64,000 nucleotides of DNA from Kineothrix alysoides (GTDB lineage Bacteria > Bacillota > Clostridia > Lachnospirales > Lachnospiraceae), in NCBI RefSeq assembly GCF_000732725.1, contig NZ_JPNB01000003.1, positions 248,001-312,000 on the forward strand, written 5' to 3'. A program made the translations under genes and the position numbers. This document shows positions 8,544 through 17,594 of the stretch, in pieces. Numbering within the stretch: the stretch's first letter is position 1; each line of letters starts with the position of its first letter. The notes under the pieces were generated by a model that worked only from the letters and a program-made list of their open reading frames with translations, was not told the DNA's origin and ran no database searches.

Positions 8544-9797
8544 TTATTTAGCCGGACGCATCGCTTCCCGATGAATGATCAGCGGTTCGCTCGTTCCATC
8601 CACTGCACCCTTTGTTATGACACATTCTACAATCGTATCATCGGAAGGTATCCGGTACATAACATCCATCATAACGTTTTCCATAATGGAACGTAAGCCC
8701 CTTGCCCCGGTCTTTCGCTCGAATGCCTTATCTGCAATCGCGTCGATGGCATCCTGCTCAAAAGTAAGCTTTACGCTGTCAAAACCAAACAGCTTTTGGT
8801 ACTGTTTGATGAGGGCGCTCTTAGGCTCCTTTAAAATACGAACGAGAGCTTCCCTATCCAATCCCTGCAAAGATACATTGATCGGAACACGTCCTACAAA
8901 TTCGGGAATCAATCCGAACTTTACCAAATCCTGAGGAGTCACTTCCTTTAACAGCACTCCTATGTCTTTCGTGCTCTTAGTCGAAATCTCCGCATTAAAA
9001 CCTATCGCACTGCGGTCGAGACGGGACTCCACAATCTTCTCCAGACCGTCAAAGGCTCCGCCGCAAATGAACAGAATATTGGTGGTATCTACCTGAATGA
9101 GCTCCTGATGAGGATGCTTTCTTCCTCCCTGAGGAGGCACACTGGCAACAGTACCTTCCACAATCTTAAGAAGTGCCTGCTGCACGCCTTCGCCGGATAC
9201 GTCTCTCGTAATAGATACGTTCTCGCTCTTTTTCGTAATCTTATCTATTTCATCAATATATACAATACCATACTGCGCACGTTCCACATCATAGTCAGCC
9301 GCCTGTATTAACTTCAAAAGTATATTCTCAACGTCTTCACCCACATAACCTGCCTCGGTAAGTGTGGTCGCGTCTGCGATTGCAAACGGTACGTTGATAA
9401 TCTTAGCTAAAGTCTGCGCCAGAAAAGTCTTGCCTGAGCCGGTAGGCCCTATCATGATAATATTGCTCTTCTGAAGCTCCACGTCATCATTATCTCTGGG
9501 AGCTGTTACTCTTTTATAATGATTATATACGGAGACGGCAAGAACCTTCTTTGCTTCTTCCTGTCCGATAACGTAATCGTCCAGAAACTCTTTGATTTCT
9601 ACCGGTTTGAGCAAATTGATATCCATTTCTTCGTCTACCGGTTCTTCTTCATATTCTTCTTCAATAATATCCGCACAAATCTCCACGCACTCATCACAAA
9701 TATAAACTCCTGCGGGGCCTGCGATCAGCTTTTTGACCTGATCCTGCGACTTATTACAGAAAGAACATTTGATATCGTCGGAATTCTTTCCTGCCAT
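8544..9797 (-). CDS. clpX: ATP-dependent Clp protease ATP-binding subunit ClpX
   Basis: A 417-residue ClpX of normal length. The N-terminal zinc-binding domain has CSFCNKSQ and CDECVE (residues 12-38). The AAA+ module has Walker A GPTGSGKT near residue 117, the pore loop [10 protein letters not shown], and Walker B VYIDEIDK. It unfolds tagged proteins and feeds them to ClpP. It lies 26 bases after clpP and in the same direction, so clpP-clpX are probably cotranscribed. A terminator follows at 8455-8479. Confidence 0.98.
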   Translation of the reverse strand: MAGKNSDDIKCSFCNKSQDQVKKLIAGPAGVYICDECVEICADIIEEEYEEEPVDEEMDINLLKPVEIKEFLDDYVIGQEEAKKVLAVSVYNHYKRVTAPRDNDDVELQKSNIIMIGPTGSGKTFLAQTLAKIINVPFAIADATTLTEAGYVGEDVENILLKLIQAADYDVERAQYGIVYIDEIDKITKKSENVSITRDVSGEGVQQALLKIVEGTVASVPPQGGRKHPHQELIQVDTTNILFICGGAFDGLEKIVESRLDRSAIGFNAEISTKSTKDIGVLLKEVTPQDLVKFGLIPEFVGRVPINVSLQGLDREALVRILKEPKSALIKQYQKLFGFDSVKLTFEQDAIDAIADKAFERKTGARGLRSIMENVMMDVMYRIPSDDTIVECVITKGAVDGTSEPLIIHREAMRPAK

Positions 9798-9823
9798 TGT
9801 TAACTCCCTGTTTTTATAGATTA

Positions 9824-10423
9824 TTAATTATTTTCCAAACTGGCATGGTTCTCGATAATCTTATCGATCAAGCCATATGCTTTGGCTTCCTCTGCCGTTT
9901 TCCAGTTATCTCTTTCGGTATCTGCCAGAACAACCTCATAATCCTGACCCGTGTTCTGCGCCATAAGTTTTGCCATCTTCTCTTTCGTCGCGAGGATATG
10001 CTTTGCGGTAATCTCGATCTCCGTCGCCTGACCCTGCGCGCCGCCTAACGGCTGATGAATCATGACTTCTGCGTTGGGAAGAGCCATTCTCTTGCCCTTA
10101 GCACCGCCTGCAAGGAGAAATGCTCCCATGCTGGCCGCCATACCTACACAAACGGTAGACACATCGCATTTAATATAATTCATCGTATCGTAAATCGCCA
10201 TACCCGCAGTAATGGAACCGCCCGGGCTGTTAATATACAAATGTATGTCTTTTTCAGGATCTTCCGATTCCAAAAACAACAACTGTGCAACGACTATACT
10301 GGCGGAAACATCATTCACTTCCTCGCCCAAAAAAATAATTCTGTCTTTTAAAAGTCTTGAATAAATATCGTAGGATCTTTCGCCCCTGCTCGTTTGTTCA
10401 ATGACATAAGGCACTAAACTCAT
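9824..10423 (-). CDS. clpP: ATP-dependent Clp protease proteolytic subunit ClpP
   Basis: A 199-residue serine peptidase with the complete ClpP catalytic triad: Ser98 in GMAASMGA, His123 in MIHQPLGG and Asp172 in TERDNW. It forms the 14-mer degradation chamber used by ClpX. It is preceded by tig with about 130 bases between and followed closely by clpX, the conserved Firmicutes order. The Shine-Dalgarno AGGAGG lies just before the ATG. Confidence 0.98.
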   Translation of the reverse strand: MSLVPYVIEQTSRGERSYDIYSRLLKDRIIFLGEEVNDVSASIVVAQLLFLESEDPEKDIHLYINSPGGSITAGMAIYDTMNYIKCDVSTVCVGMAASMGAFLLAGGAKGKRMALPNAEVMIHQPLGGAQGQATEIEITAKHILATKEKMAKLMAQNTGQDYEVVLADTERDNWKTAEEAKAYGLIDKIIENHASLENN

Positions 10424-10555
10424 TTTAATTCCTCCTAGCCTGATCCGTTATTTCTCTGTCAGAGATGTTTTAATCATAATTCACACGATTTGTTTTTGCA
10501 ATAAAACAGGCACTGAATTAAGAGAATTTTAATTGTTTTATAAAGTTTTTATGCT

Positions 10556-11842
10556 TTACTTTTCCTTCGCATTTTCCACGACAAAATCTACGGCCTTCTG
10601 AATAGCGAGATCTTTCATAACTTGAGCTTTTTCCTTCTCACCGAGCATCTCTCTTACTTTTTCAGCTTCCATCTGATATGCTTCAGCCATTTTCTCCGAT
10701 TCCTTTACGTATTCTTCTTCGGAAACTTCAATCTTCTCTTTTTCCACTACGGCTTCGAGCACCAGTCTGGACTTGATTCTCTTCTCCGCCTGAGGCTTAA
10801 CCTGCTCTAAAAGCATCTCGTAATTAGAGCCGGTGAACTGGAAGTACTGCTCCATGGAAAGGCCCTGCATCTGCATTCTCTGTGCGAAATCATCCACTGT
10901 CTGTCTCTGCTGCGTGGTTATCATAGCTTCAGGAATCTCCATATCGGAATCGTTAATAATCTCATCGATTACCGCTTCTTCCTTCGCATTCTTAGCATCT
11001 TTTTCCTTCTTCTCTACAAGATTTTTCTTTATATCTTCCTTGTACTCCGCCAGAGTCTCGAATTCGGATACTTCTCCCGCGAATTCATCGTCTAATTCAG
11101 GCAGCTCTTTTTCTTTGATTTCTTTTACCGTACATTTGAATACGGCAACTTTCCCTTTCAGTTCTTCCGCCTGATAATCTTCAGGGAAGGTAACGTTTAC
11201 TTCTACTTCTTTGCCAAGCTCTGCTCCTACAAGCTGCTCCTCGAAGCCGGGGATAAATGCACCCGAACCTATAGTGAGAGGATAATTCTCTCCCTTGCCG
11301 CCTTCGAAAGCAACGTCATCTACAAAGCCTTCGAAATCGATAACAGTCATATCGCCGTCTTTTACCGCTCTATCGGTCACGTTAATATTTCTTGCGTTTC
11401 TTTCTCTTTCTTTATCGATTTCCGCAGTTATTTCTTCCTCGGTAACCTCTGCGTCCACCTTGTCAATCTTTACGCCTTTGTATTTGCCAAGCTTCACTTC
11501 CGGCTTCAATGCAACCTCTGCCGTGAAGATAAAAGGCTTTCCGGCTTCGATCTGCACTACCTCAATCTTCGGAGAGGATACGATTTCTTCCTCACACTCG
11601 TCAAATGCCTTCTCATATGCTTCGGGAATCAATGCGTTAGCAGCATCTTCGTAGAAAATCTCCTTGCCATACATCTTCTCCACCATCGGACGAGGCACTT
11701 TGCCCTTTCGAAAGCCCGGGACGCTGATGCTGTTTCTATTCTTTTTATAAGCACCTTCTATCGCCTTTTCCAATTCTTCAGCAGAAACTTCTATCGTAAG
11801 TTTTGCCATGTTCTTTTCCAATTTTTCTACTTGTAAGCTCAT
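10556..11842 (-). CDS. tig: trigger factor
   Basis: A 428-residue ribosome-associated chaperone of normal length. The N-terminal ribosome-binding signature GFRKGKVPRPMVEKMYG lies near residue 44. It is followed by a PPIase (FKBP-like) domain at about 150-240 and a long acidic, helical C-terminal domain. It binds nascent chains at the exit tunnel. A GTAGGAGGAAATC segment precedes the ATG. It heads the tig-clpP-clpX cluster, with an extended -10 promoter about 95 bases upstream. Confidence 0.97.
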   Translation of the reverse strand: MSLQVEKLEKNMAKLTIEVSAEELEKAIEGAYKKNRNSISVPGFRKGKVPRPMVEKMYGKEIFYEDAANALIPEAYEKAFDECEEEIVSSPKIEVVQIEAGKPFIFTAEVALKPEVKLGKYKGVKIDKVDAEVTEEEITAEIDKERERNARNINVTDRAVKDGDMTVIDFEGFVDDVAFEGGKGENYPLTIGSGAFIPGFEEQLVGAELGKEVEVNVTFPEDYQAEELKGKVAVFKCTVKEIKEKELPELDDEFAGEVSEFETLAEYKEDIKKNLVEKKEKDAKNAKEEAVIDEIINDSDMEIPEAMITTQQRQTVDDFAQRMQMQGLSMEQYFQFTGSNYEMLLEQVKPQAEKRIKSRLVLEAVVEKEKIEVSEEEYVKESEKMAEAYQMEAEKVREMLGEKEKAQVMKDLAIQKAVDFVVENAKEK

Positions 11843-11933
11843 TAAGTGATTTCCTCCTACTTATTATATAAATGGTCATGTCCATTAATTCATTGACTTT
11901 TGTAAAAAAGTACACAATCACAGTCATTTTACG

Positions 11934-11962
11934 ATTATATCACATCGATTCCAAAAATACCA
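11934..11962 (-). promoter_or_regulatory. candidate extended -10 promoter of tig
   Basis: On the minus strand TGATATAAT (TGn plus TATAAT at 11939-11934) is preceded, after 17 bases, by a weak -35 TGGTAT (11962-11957). It implies a leader of about 90 bases for tig. Confidence 0.5.
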
Positions 11963-11981
11963 GTATTTATTCGAAAAAACA

Positions 11982-12004
11982 ACCCGCCTGATTTACAGGC
12001 GGGT
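11982..12004 (-). terminator. intrinsic terminator after the SASP gene
   Basis: Nine-base-pair stem ACCCGCCTG / CAGGCGGGT with a five-base loop, followed on the minus strand by TTGTTTTTTCG. It lies about 50 bases past the SASP stop and ends that transcript upstream of the tig promoter. Confidence 0.85.
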
Positions 12005-12055
12005 CGTCTTTACCTCTTATCGATATTTCTTATTGGCACTACTTACTTCTCTACG

Positions 12056-12256
12056 TTATTTCATCTGCTCTTCTTGCTTCTGGATCATTCTACGAACCAT
12101 CTCGCCGCCGATAGAACCGGCATCCTTAGACGTCAAATCACCATTGTAACCCTGTTTCAGGTTAACACCTAATTCAGAAGCAACTTCTGTTTTGAAGCGA
12201 TCCATAGCTGCCTTAGCTTCAGGAACCTCTACTCTATTAGACTTGCTACTTGCCAT
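12056..12256 (-). CDS. alpha/beta-type small acid-soluble spore protein
   Basis: A 66-residue SASP. The germination protease recognition site TEVASELGV is at residues 23-31, and the C-terminal DNA-binding signature (LTSKDAGSIGGEMVRRMI) is intact. It coats DNA in the dormant spore and is degraded on germination. The GTGGAGGTGAATTAAG Shine-Dalgarno is strong. This gene is direct evidence that the organism sporulates. Confidence 0.97.
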   Translation of the reverse strand: MASSKSNRVEVPEAKAAMDRFKTEVASELGVNLKQGYNGDLTSKDAGSIGGEMVRRMIQKQEEQMK

Positions 12257-12301
12257 CTTAATTCACCTCCACTTTACTGTTTCTAGCTTTCCGCTATCTA
12301 T

Positions 12302-12340
12302 ATTTGAGATAAGCACTTCTGTTCTCTGCTTACCTCAAAT
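12302..12340 (-). promoter_or_regulatory. 5'-leader hairpin upstream of the SASP gene
   Basis: Arms 12302-12315 and 12327-12340 (ATTTGAGATAAGCA against TGCTTACCTCAAAT) pair with one mismatch around an 11-base loop. It lies about 45 bases before the start codon on the transcript and may stabilise the spore mRNA. Function is inferred. Confidence 0.5.
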
Positions 12341-12389
12341 GCGTTTCCGTATTCGAACCAAGCACGAACTTAATTACTTATCTTGATGT

Positions 12390-12419
12390 TAGTATTTACG
12401 AAGATGAATTAATTATGAA
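12390..12419 (-). promoter_or_regulatory. weak candidate forespore sigma-G promoter
   Basis: On the minus strand TTCATAA (12419-12413), 16 bases, then AATACTA (12396-12390) loosely resembles the sigma-G consensus (TGMATA / CATACTA). It is the best match upstream of the SASP gene, but each hexamer deviates. Confidence 0.3.
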
Positions 12420-12447
12420 GGTAAGTTTTGGAAAAAAAATTGATTCA

Positions 12448-13473
12448 TTAAAGCAATTTTAATAAGGCCCGAATATCTGCACTCTCTGTTGCCCAGCCCG
12501 TAGCGATGCGGACTACCGTATGTTTTTCGTCATAAACCTCCCAGAAGCCAAAAGACACTTTTTCCTTCAGTTCTTCGATCTTTTTATTTTCCATAATAAG
12601 AAACTGCTGGTTGGTGGGCGATTCGAAGAAAAGCTCATAGCCCTTTTCCTTAAGCCCTGCCTTCAATTCGCGGGCTCTTTCAATCGCTCTGCGGGAAATC
12701 TTCATATATAAATCGTCCGTAAAAAGTGTATCGAACTGAAGTCCCAGAAGTCTTCCCTTGGCCAGCAGACCGCCATGCTGTTTGATTGTTGTAAAAAAGT
12801 GAGGAACGAGCTTTGTATTGGTAAATACCAGTGCTTCCCCAAAAAGGGCGCCTACCTTTGTTCCTCCGATGTAAAATGCCTCGCAGCACCTTGCAATATC
12901 ACTAAGTGTCACGTCCGTATTATCCGCGGCCAGCCCGTAACCTAACCTCGCTCCGTCAATATACATTGGAATATGATACCTTTTGCAGACCTCATGCAGT
13001 CCTTCCAGCTCCGCTTTCGTATAAATGGCTCCATATTCCGTGGGATGTGACACATATAGCATTCCCGGTATCACCATATGGGGCCAATTCGCATCCTGAT
13101 AAAACCTCGCCAAATAATCTTCCACTGTCTTCGTCTTAAGCTTGCCCCTCTCATGAGGGAGCGCCAATACCTTGTGGCCGCCCGCTTCTATCGCTCCGGA
13201 CTCATGAACGCTGATATGTCCGCATTCTGCGGCCAAAACGCCTTCATAGCCCCGTAATATCCCGTCGATTGCTGTCCGGTTAGTCTGCGTTCCCCCCATA
13301 AGGAAAAAAACTTCTGCCTCCGGCGCATTGCAGGCCTTTTTTATTTTTTCCTTCGCACTGTTACTATATTCATCCGTTCCATACCCGGGCGTCTGTTCCA
13401 TGTTGGTTTCCATCAGCCTCTTCATGATAGCAGGATGTGCACCCTCCATATAATCGCTGTCAAAATGAAGCAT
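12448..13473 (-). CDS. low-specificity L-threonine aldolase
   Basis: A 341-residue PLP enzyme of the beta-eliminating lyase/threonine aldolase family. The PLP Lys lies in YIGGTKVGALFGE near residue 202, preceded by the PLP-interacting Asp/Arg in YIDGARLGYGL near 174. The N-terminus FDSDYMEGAHPAIMKRL is typical. It cleaves L-threonine or allo-threonine to glycine and acetaldehyde in the cytoplasm. It sits alone between the SASP gene and the CBS/DJ-1 pair, 23 bases after the CBS gene, so it may be cotranscribed with them. Confidence 0.92.
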   Translation of the reverse strand: MLHFDSDYMEGAHPAIMKRLMETNMEQTPGYGTDEYSNSAKEKIKKACNAPEAEVFFLMGGTQTNRTAIDGILRGYEGVLAAECGHISVHESGAIEAGGHKVLALPHERGKLKTKTVEDYLARFYQDANWPHMVIPGMLYVSHPTEYGAIYTKAELEGLHEVCKRYHIPMYIDGARLGYGLAADNTDVTLSDIARCCEAFYIGGTKVGALFGEALVFTNTKLVPHFFTTIKQHGGLLAKGRLLGLQFDTLFTDDLYMKISRRAIERARELKAGLKEKGYELFFESPTNQQFLIMENKKIEELKEKVSFGFWEVYDEKHTVVRIATGWATESADIRALLKLL

Positions 13474-13496
13474 TATTCTCTTCCTTCTTCCTATGC

Positions 13497-13910
13497 TTAC
13501 TTATTTAATCCGCACTTTTCTGTCAAATATTGTATAACATCTTTTCTCGTGATGATTCCAATGAAGCACCGTTTATCATCAATAACCGGCACGAAATTCT
13601 GATTCATGACTTTGCTTATCAAATCTTCAATATCAGCATCCGCCTCCACCGGTTCATTATCCCTCTTTCTCTTTATCGAAAGAATAGGAATATCCTCCGC
13701 CTTTTTGAGTGTCAGATCATACCGCTCCTTTATATCCCAAAGCAGGTCGCCTTCCGTTATCGTCCCTATATATTTCCCATCCACATGGTCGATAACAGGT
13801 ATTGCGGTATATCTGTGATGCTCCATCTTTTCTAATGTCTGTCTTAAAGTGTCGTCGTCATAAAGATAAGCGACCTCATTTTTCGGTGTTAAAAAAAATA
13901 GTATATTCAT
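13497..13910 (-). CDS. CBS-domain protein
   Basis: Two CBS domains fill almost the whole protein (about residues 10-65 and 75-135), with signatures YTAIPVIDHVDGKYIGTITEGDL and NFVPVIDDKRCFIGIITRKDV. Such stand-alone pairs bind adenine nucleotides or similar ligands and act as regulatory modules. The frame can be read from a TTG at 13940, but the ATG at 13910 has TGGAGAAACG in front, so I use it (137 residues). The longer start would overlap the DJ-1 stop by four bases. Partner protein unknown. Confidence 0.88.
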   Translation of the reverse strand: MNILFFLTPKNEVAYLYDDDTLRQTLEKMEHHRYTAIPVIDHVDGKYIGTITEGDLLWDIKERYDLTLKKAEDIPILSIKRKRDNEPVEADADIEDLISKVMNQNFVPVIDDKRCFIGIITRKDVIQYLTEKCGLNK

Positions 13911-13936
13911 AAACGTTTCTCCAGAAGTTGTACCCG

Positions 13937-14488
13937 TCAATAATGTTCGTAAACTATTTTATCCGCAAGCGCTCTTGCCGCATCTTCTCCCCGAAGCTTT
14001 TTCACTATGGCAAGTCCGAAGTCTATGGAGCAGCCCATGCCCCTGGAGGTTATGATATTATCCGCAATTTCAGCCGGATTTTTCGTTACGTTAGCACCCT
14101 CAAGGTGACTTTCATAGTCGGGAAAGGAGCAGGCATTCTTTCCCTTCAGCATTCCTCTATGCCCTAAAATACTGGGAGCTGCGCAGATCGCGGCGATATC
14201 CTTTCCTTCTTTATAGAATGCGTCTATTCGATTCATCAATGCCGTGTGCGCCTCCAGATGCTTCGTTCCGGCGCCTCCCGGAAGGATAAGCATCGTAACC
14301 TCGCTAAAATCCACGTCTTCAAATAATTTATCCATCTTCACAGTTATTCCGTGAGAACCCATCACGTCCATTTCTCCGGTTATAGAAATCAACTCCGTAT
14401 CGATTCCCGCCCTCCGCAACAGGTCCACTGCCGTGAGCGCTTCTATTTCCTCAAATCCCGCCGCGAAAAATATACATACTTTATCCAT
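13937..14488 (-). CDS. DJ-1/PfpI family protein
   Basis: A 183-residue DJ-1 superfamily protein. The nucleophile-elbow Cys lies in AAICAAPSILGH near residue 98, and the conserved Glu is in the N-terminal FAAGFEEIEALTAVDLLRRAG. Bacterial members (YajL type) are implicated in protecting proteins from oxidative or carbonyl damage, though the activity is debated. It lies just upstream of the CBS-domain gene and probably shares its transcript. Confidence 0.92.
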   Translation of the reverse strand: MDKVCIFFAAGFEEIEALTAVDLLRRAGIDTELISITGEMDVMGSHGITVKMDKLFEDVDFSEVTMLILPGGAGTKHLEAHTALMNRIDAFYKEGKDIAAICAAPSILGHRGMLKGKNACSFPDYESHLEGANVTKNPAEIADNIITSRGMGCSIDFGLAIVKKLRGEDAARALADKIVYEHY

Positions 14489-14616
14489 TTCATTTCCTTT
14501 CCGTCCGTTTTATTTTGCCAAAAACGGACTGGCTATATTTATGCCATATCTATTTTACCACTCCTTTCTGTTTTTTTAAAGTCATCTGTTTTTTAAGTCA
14601 TCTGTTTTTCTCATTT

Positions 14617-14704
14617 AATACCATCGTTTGACAAGGGATCACATGGTCGGATAAGGGCAAATCTTATTCTTCAGGGAGTGTAAGACCTTGTCAATCAATG
14701 GTAT
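14617..14704. repeat. 88-bp element with terminal inverted repeats
   Basis: The left arm (ATACCAT-CGT-TTGACAAGG, 14618-14636) and right arm (CCTTGTCAA-TCA-ATGGTAT, 14686-14704) are inverted copies: 9 bp perfect, a 3-base mismatch, then 7 bp perfect. Fifty bases lie between them. It occupies the 300-base gap between the DJ-1 gene and the exporter gene, and could be a tiny non-autonomous element or a structured leader. The rest of that gap shows a short direct repeat (AAGTCATCTGTTTTT twice, 14579-14608) and nothing else. Confidence 0.5.
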
Positions 14705-14790
14705 GTGCTCTTATTATCAAAATCATAGGTTATATTGCAAAAAATTATTTTATCTACTAGAATAATTATATCAGGAAGGGAGCGATTTGT

Positions 14791-15768
14791 ATGAAAATAC
14801 TCAAAATAGCATTTGGCGGTGCACTGGCAATTATATTGGCAACTTTGTTAAAACTGGAATACAGCACTGCGGCGGGCATTATTACACTCCTTACCATTCA
14901 AGATACCACCAAAGAAACCATACACATTTCTTTAAAAAGAGTTGTGGCTTTTTGCATTGCAACTTTACTTTCCTTTGGTCTTTTTAACTTAATTGGATAT
15001 CATGCAATTTCCTTTGGTCTTTTTCTTCTTGTATTCGTATGGATTTGTTATACGTTTCAATTACAAGACGCTATTGCAATGAATGCAGTCTTGGCCACTC
15101 ATTATTTAGTTTCTTACCATATGCCGCTTTCTCTTATTCAAAACGAATTTCTCTTATTATTCATCGGGGCAGGTATTGGAACACTTCTTAATCTCTTTAT
15201 GCCGGATAAAGTTAAACACATAAGAAATACACAGGCTGTACTGGAATCAGATTTAAGAACAGTATTATCCATAATGTCTGAAAACCTTTTAAAAGAATCA
15301 AAGGAAGATTATACCGGAGAATGCTTCCACACTCTCGAATCTCATATTGAAAAAGGCCTGAAGGATGCCTATGATAATATGAATAATACTCTTACCAGAG
15401 ATGCAAAGTATTTCATTGATTACATGCAGATGCGAAAACAGCAATGTCAAGTACTCCGGAATATTTACCAGAAAATTAAGACGCTGGATTATGTCCCAGA
15501 ACAAGCAAAAGATATTGCAAACTTTATTGACCGTATTGGAATAAGTTTAGAAGAAACCAATAACGCCGCTGCTTTACTTTTGGAATGCAAGACATTATTT
15601 CAAAAATTTCAAGCGAGTGATTTGCCTTCTACACGGCAAGAATTTGAATCCAGAGCAGTACTCTATATGCTCTTAAAGGATTTTGAATATTTTTTGCAAA
15701 TTAAGCAAGATTTTGCTGCTTCTCTCTCCAGTGAGCAAAAGAAAAATTATTGGAAAACTGTATCGTGA
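14791..15768 (+). CDS. FUSC/aromatic acid exporter-like membrane protein
   Basis: A 325-residue protein with an N-terminal block of about five membrane segments (residues 5-140) followed by a cytoplasmic, helical C-terminal domain. The start MKILKIAFGGALAIILATLL and the helical C-terminal half match the bacterial ArAE/YgaE-like group (DUF939 with its C-terminal domain). Such proteins are thought to export aromatic or other organic acids. AGGAAGGGAGC precedes the ATG. It is a single gene in the plus direction, with the inverted-repeat element upstream. The substrate is unknown. Confidence 0.82.
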   Translation: MKILKIAFGGALAIILATLLKLEYSTAAGIITLLTIQDTTKETIHISLKRVVAFCIATLLSFGLFNLIGYHAISFGLFLLVFVWICYTFQLQDAIAMNAVLATHYLVSYHMPLSLIQNEFLLLFIGAGIGTLLNLFMPDKVKHIRNTQAVLESDLRTVLSIMSENLLKESKEDYTGECFHTLESHIEKGLKDAYDNMNNTLTRDAKYFIDYMQMRKQQCQVLRNIYQKIKTLDYVPEQAKDIANFIDRIGISLEETNNAAALLLECKTLFQKFQASDLPSTRQEFESRAVLYMLLKDFEYFLQIKQDFAASLSSEQKKNYWKTVS

Positions 15769-15947
15769 TGATATTCCGTTTCTTCTTTTATCGATTAAGT
15801 CATATTGGAACCTCCTTATACCCTTAGGGATATCTGTATGAAATATTACTAGATAAATCGGAGAAAATATCAATAAGCTGCTTTTCATTGAAAAGCAAGC
15901 AGTAGTATAATAAACAAATAATCCCCAAGAAAGGAATAGATACTATA

Positions 15948-16397
15948 ATGAACGGCATGGAAATCGAAAGAAAATTCACCATAAAGAAACTGCCCGATAA
16001 CCTAAGCTCTTACCCGTCCCATCATATCGAGCAAGCTTATCTGAATGTAAATCCCGTCGTCCGGGTCAGGAAACAGGACGAAGAATATTATCTGACCTAT
16101 AAAGGAAAAGGACTCCTTGCAAGGGAGGAATACAATCTTCCCTTAAACAAAGAATCCTACTATCATATGCGCAAAAAATGCGACGGTAATATAATATCAA
16201 AACGAAGATATTTAATTCCCATCGATGGCTCTTCACTTACCATCGAGCTGGACATCTTCGATGCCCCCCATGCTCCTCTCATTATCGCCGAGGTGGAGTT
16301 CTCCTCGGAGGAGGAAGCGAAATCCTTTCTTCCGCCTGAGTGGCTCGGGGAGGACGTGACCTACGATCATAGATACCATAATTCCAACTTGATTTAG
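15948..16397 (+). CDS. CYTH domain-containing protein
   Basis: A 149-residue CYTH-superfamily protein. The signature EIERKF is at residues 5-10, followed by alternating charged strands such as VVRVRKQDEEYYLTYKGKG and IELDIFD. These enzymes form a beta-tunnel that binds triphosphates with divalent metal; many are inorganic triphosphatases. Its stop overlaps the convergent LacI-family gene by four bases. Exact substrate not determinable. Confidence 0.88.
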   Translation: MNGMEIERKFTIKKLPDNLSSYPSHHIEQAYLNVNPVVRVRKQDEEYYLTYKGKGLLAREEYNLPLNKESYYHMRKKCDGNIISKRRYLIPIDGSSLTIELDIFDAPHAPLIIAEVEFSSEEEAKSFLPPEWLGEDVTYDHRYHNSNLI

Positions 16398-17434
16398 CCC
16401 TTAGCCGTTCCAGTTGATTCCCGCACGATCAGCTCCGCCGGAAATACGATGTGCTCATAAGATTTGCGTCCGGCAATGATATCGAACAGCAGCTTGATGG
16501 TGGTCTTCGCCATATCCTTAACCGGCTGCCTTACGGTAGTAATTGCCGGATTGTAATATTTTCCAACATCGATTCCGTCGTAGCCCGCAACCGAAACATC
16601 CTCCGGTATTCTCATTCCTGCTTCCAAAAGCGCCCGGCATGCACCCACCGCCAATATATCCGCGGTAGCGAATACTGCAGTGAATTTTTCTCCGGATTCG
16701 ACGAGCTTTTTTGCTGTAATATATCCATTTTCCATGGAATAATGCTCAATGTCATCCTCAACCTGGCGCACCAGCCTCTCGTTGAAGGCAATACCGGCCT
16801 CCGAAAGAGCGTCCTTATAACCCTCCAGACGGAGCTGTCCGATGCTGTTAATTTCAGATTCCGCCGACAGAATCGCTATGTTCCTATGCCCCAGACCGAT
16901 AAGGTGAGCGGTCATAGCATAGCTTTCTTTTCTATCGTCCACCGCTATGCTGGAATATAGAACCCTGCTGATATTCTCCGGCACAGCAGTTCCTATGGTA
17001 CTGAATATGTAAGGTACCCTAAGATTCTCTATCTTCTCCTGTGAATGGAGGAAATACCCCCCCAGAAAAATAATTCCGCGAAGCCTCTTTTCCTTCACCA
17101 GTTCTAAGGCAACATCCACCTCATCCTCATAATACTCAACATGCTTAAGCACGAGAGAATACTTTTTCTTCTGCGTCTCTTCTTCAATTACCTTGATCAT
17201 ATCGGAAAAAAGCGGATTCGTAATACCTTTTACGAGCACCGCAATGCTTTTTGCATCGATTCTTTTCAAATTTCTCGCGCTGTTATTCGGAACAAAGCCC
17301 GTAGCCTTTATCACATCCATAATCATGTTCTTCGTCTCCGGATTGATGTCCGGATGATTATTGATGGCTCTGGAAACCGTACTGATGCCTACTCCGCACT
17401 GCTTTGCAATATCCTTTATCGTAATTTCAGGCAT
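16394..17434 (-). CDS. LacI family transcriptional regulator
   Basis: A 346-residue regulator. The N-terminal LacI helix-turn-helix (ITIKDIAKQCGVGISTVSRAINNH) comes first, then a periplasmic-binding-protein-like effector domain (about 65-340). I start at 17434 because GGAGGG lies seven bases before this ATG and the HTH then begins at residue 3; the frame runs further upstream with no homology. It lies just after the 4-alpha-glucanotransferase gene at the end of the maltodextrin-type cluster. It is the likely repressor acting on the tandem operators at 22447-22479, which is inference from context. Confidence 0.94.
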   Translation of the reverse strand: MPEITIKDIAKQCGVGISTVSRAINNHPDINPETKNMIMDVIKATGFVPNNSARNLKRIDAKSIAVLVKGITNPLFSDMIKVIEEETQKKKYSLVLKHVEYYEDEVDVALELVKEKRLRGIIFLGGYFLHSQEKIENLRVPYIFSTIGTAVPENISRVLYSSIAVDDRKESYAMTAHLIGLGHRNIAILSAESEINSIGQLRLEGYKDALSEAGIAFNERLVRQVEDDIEHYSMENGYITAKKLVESGEKFTAVFATADILAVGACRALLEAGMRIPEDVSVAGYDGIDVGKYYNPAITTVRQPVKDMAKTTIKLLFDIIAGRKSYEHIVFPAELIVRESTGTAKG

Positions 17435-17594
17435 GATACATCCCTCCATATTTCTCCCATATTTGCCCCCCTGATACTTACGGATTGTCACATGAAACAC
17501 ATGACCTCCTGACCCTGGTATCATATTATAACACAGGATATAAATAGCCAGGAATACTCAACAAATATCCCTGACTATCACAGCGTCTCGTCGC

